From Burkholderiaceae bacterium (GTDB lineage: Bacteria; Pseudomonadota; Gammaproteobacteria; Burkholderiales; Burkholderiaceae_C): DNA of 36,367 nt. Position numbers and translations under genes: made by a program. Position 1 is the first letter of the stretch, and each line of letters starts with the position of its first letter. Below are positions 35,087 to 36,367 of the stretch, in pieces. The stretch lies in NCBI GenBank assembly GCA_016790175.1, contig JAEUPI010000235.1, forward strand, positions 1 through 36,367. Direction: 5' to 3'. Under the pieces are notes generated by a model that saw only the letters and a program-made list of their open reading frames with translations, was not told the DNA's origin and searched no databases.

Positions 35087-36367
35087 TCAGCCGCGCCCGC
35101 CGCCGAGCAGCGAGGCCACCTTGCGCTTGGGCTTGATGTTCGGCGAAAGGCGTCGCTGGGCAGTCGCGGGCTCCGGCTTGGCCTGTTCCCAGGCCGGAGC
35201 CGCCGCGGCGGTCGGCTCGTAGGGTTGGTCGAACAGCGGATCCGTCGATGCCCGCGCAGGCGGCGGCGCACGGCGCGGCTCGCTGCGCTCGGCGGGCCGC
35301 TCGTCGTCGTCGTCGCGCACGCGGCGCGTGAAACGGCGCGGCCGCTCGTCGTCGAACTCGAACGGCTCGATCTCGAGCTTCTTCTTGATCAGCCGTTCGA
35401 TCTCGGCGACCAGGCGCGCATCGTCGCGGGTGACCAGCGTGACCGACAGGCCCGACGCGCCGGCGCGGCCGGTGCGGCCGATGCGGTGCACGTAGTCTTC
35501 GGCGTTGAACGGCACGTCGAAATTGAACACTGCCGGCAGATCGACGATGTCGAGGCCGCGCGCGGCCACGTCGGTGGCCACCAGCAGCTGCACTTCGCCG
35601 CGCTTGAACGCATCGAGTGCCTTCAGGCGCTCGTCCTGAGACTTGTCGCCGTGCAAGGCGGTGGTCTTCAGGCCGTCGCGCTCGAAGGCCCGCGCCAGCC
35701 GGGCCGCACCCAGCTTGGAGTTCACGAACACCAGCGCCTGCGACAGCTCTCGCTGCCGCAAGGTCTGGCGGACCGCGCGGCGCTTGTCGTCGTCGGTCAC
35801 GCTGAAGAAATGCTGCTCCACCGTGGAGGCCGTGGCATTGCGCTGGGCCACCTCGACCGTCACCGGATCCTGCAGGTAGCTCTGCGCCAGCCGTCGGATC
35901 TCGGGCGAGAAGGTGGCAGAAAACAACAGCGTCTGCCGCTGCTTGGGCAGGTACGAGAGGATGCGCTGCAGATCGGGCAGGAAGCCGATGTCAAGCATGC
36001 GGTCGGCCTCGTCGAGCACCACGTACTCCACCTGGTTGAGCACGCAGTTCTTGGCCTCGATATGGTCCAGCAACCGCCCTGGCGTGGCGATCAGCACCTC
36101 GACCCCCGCCTTCAACTCGGCGGCCTGCGGCTTGATGTCGATGCCGCCGAACACCACCGCCGACCGCAGCAGCGTATGGCGGGCATAGGCCTTCACGTTG
36201 GCGGCCACCTGGTCGGCCAGTTCGCGCGTGGGCGCCAGCACCAGCGCGCGCACGGGGTGGCGCGCCGGCGACATGGAGCTCGTCTCGTGCCGGATCATCT
36301 TCTGCAGCAGCGGGATCGAGAAGGCCGCCGTCTTGCCGGTGCCCGTCTGCGCCGCGCCCATCACGTC
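35087..36367 (-). CDS. rhlE: DEAD-box RNA helicase, RhlE type (N terminus cut by window edge)
   Basis: The 426 residues present contain the helicase motifs in order: AAQTGTGKT (I), PTRELADQ (Ia), TPGRLLD (Ib), DEADRMLD (II), SATF (III), FVNSKLGAARLA (IV), ATDVAARGLDI (V) and HRIGRTGRAG (VI). About 50 residues with the Q motif are missing beyond the right edge. The C-terminal tail is Arg/Glu/Pro-rich and ends in a basic KPKRKVASLLGGG. RhlE proteins act in ribosome assembly and RNA decay, sometimes with RNase E, which is also in this window. The RhlE assignment rests on overall similarity. Confidence 0.92.
   Translation of the reverse strand, partial: DVMGAAQTGTGKTAAFSIPLLQKMIRHETSSMSPARHPVRALVLAPTRELADQVAANVKAYARHTLLRSAVVFGGIDIKPQAAELKAGVEVLIATPGRLLDHIEAKNCVLNQVEYVVLDEADRMLDIGFLPDLQRILSYLPKQRQTLLFSATFSPEIRRLAQSYLQDPVTVEVAQRNATASTVEQHFFSVTDDDKRRAVRQTLRQRELSQALVFVNSKLGAARLARAFERDGLKTTALHGDKSQDERLKALDAFKRGEVQLLVATDVAARGLDIVDLPAVFNFDVPFNAEDYVHRIGRTGRAGASGLSVTLVTRDDARLVAEIERLIKKKLEIEPFEFDDERPRRFTRRVRDDDDERPAERSEPRRAPPPARASTDPLFDQPYEPTAAAAPAWEQAKPEPATAQRRLSPNIKPKRKVASLLGGGRG

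Overview
The window is GC-rich, densely packed bacterial chromosome. Gene content and order point to a betaproteobacterium of the order Burkholderiales, probably near the Rubrivivax/Leptothrix/Methylibium group. That placement is inferred from synteny and protein character and was not computed. No tRNA, rRNA, insertion sequence, prophage or CRISPR array was found.

Region 1 (1-7314, + strand) is the accessory part. It reads: the tail of a LivG-type ABC ATPase; a LivF-type ABC ATPase fused to a Tm-1-like (UPF0261) domain; a TIM-barrel protein of the phosphoenolpyruvate-hydrolase-like family; a flotillin; a stand-alone SRPBCC protein; an SRPBCC protein fused to a quinone-oxidoreductase-like MDR enzyme; and a VOC (glyoxalase-fold) protein. 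Tight spacing suggests one operon joining uptake of a small organic substrate to its conversion. The substrate cannot be read from sequence. This is the best candidate here for an undescribed system.

Region 2 (7337-13956) holds a left-going chain of overlapping genes, rluC, HAD phosphatase, Rieske protein and SppA-like peptidase. It diverges from right-going rne (RNase E), which has a long hairpin-rich 5' leader of about 640 nt, suggestive of autoregulation.

Region 3 (13988-33275, all - strand) is a long housekeeping block. In transcription order it runs yceD(DUF177)-rpmF-plsX-fabH-fabD-fabG-acpP-fabF, a YgfX-like gene, rpoE-rseA-rseB-mucD, a non-coding interval with a strong intrinsic terminator, then lepA-lepB-DUF4845-rnc-era-recO-pdxJ-acpS-nagZ. 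It combines phospholipid and fatty-acid synthesis, envelope stress control (sigma-E, anti-sigma, RseB, periplasmic protease), secretion, translation, RNA processing and cell-wall recycling. Many junctions are ATGA or GTGA overlaps, so translational coupling is likely. The order matches two blocks known from E. coli (rne-rluC-yceF-yceD-rpmF-plsX-fab and rpoE-lepA-lepB-rnc-era-recO-pdxJ-acpS), here nested in each other.

Region 4 (33328-36367) carries a Maf/YceF pyrophosphatase and an RsmI-like methyltransferase on the + strand. They converge on a VanZ-like membrane protein and an RhlE-type DEAD-box helicase on the - strand. The helicase is cut by the right edge of the window.

The main non-coding signals are the rne leader, a terminator-ended small RNA or attenuator upstream of lepA, a row of hairpins abutting the lepA start codon, and a perfect 14-bp hairpin between fabG and acpP.
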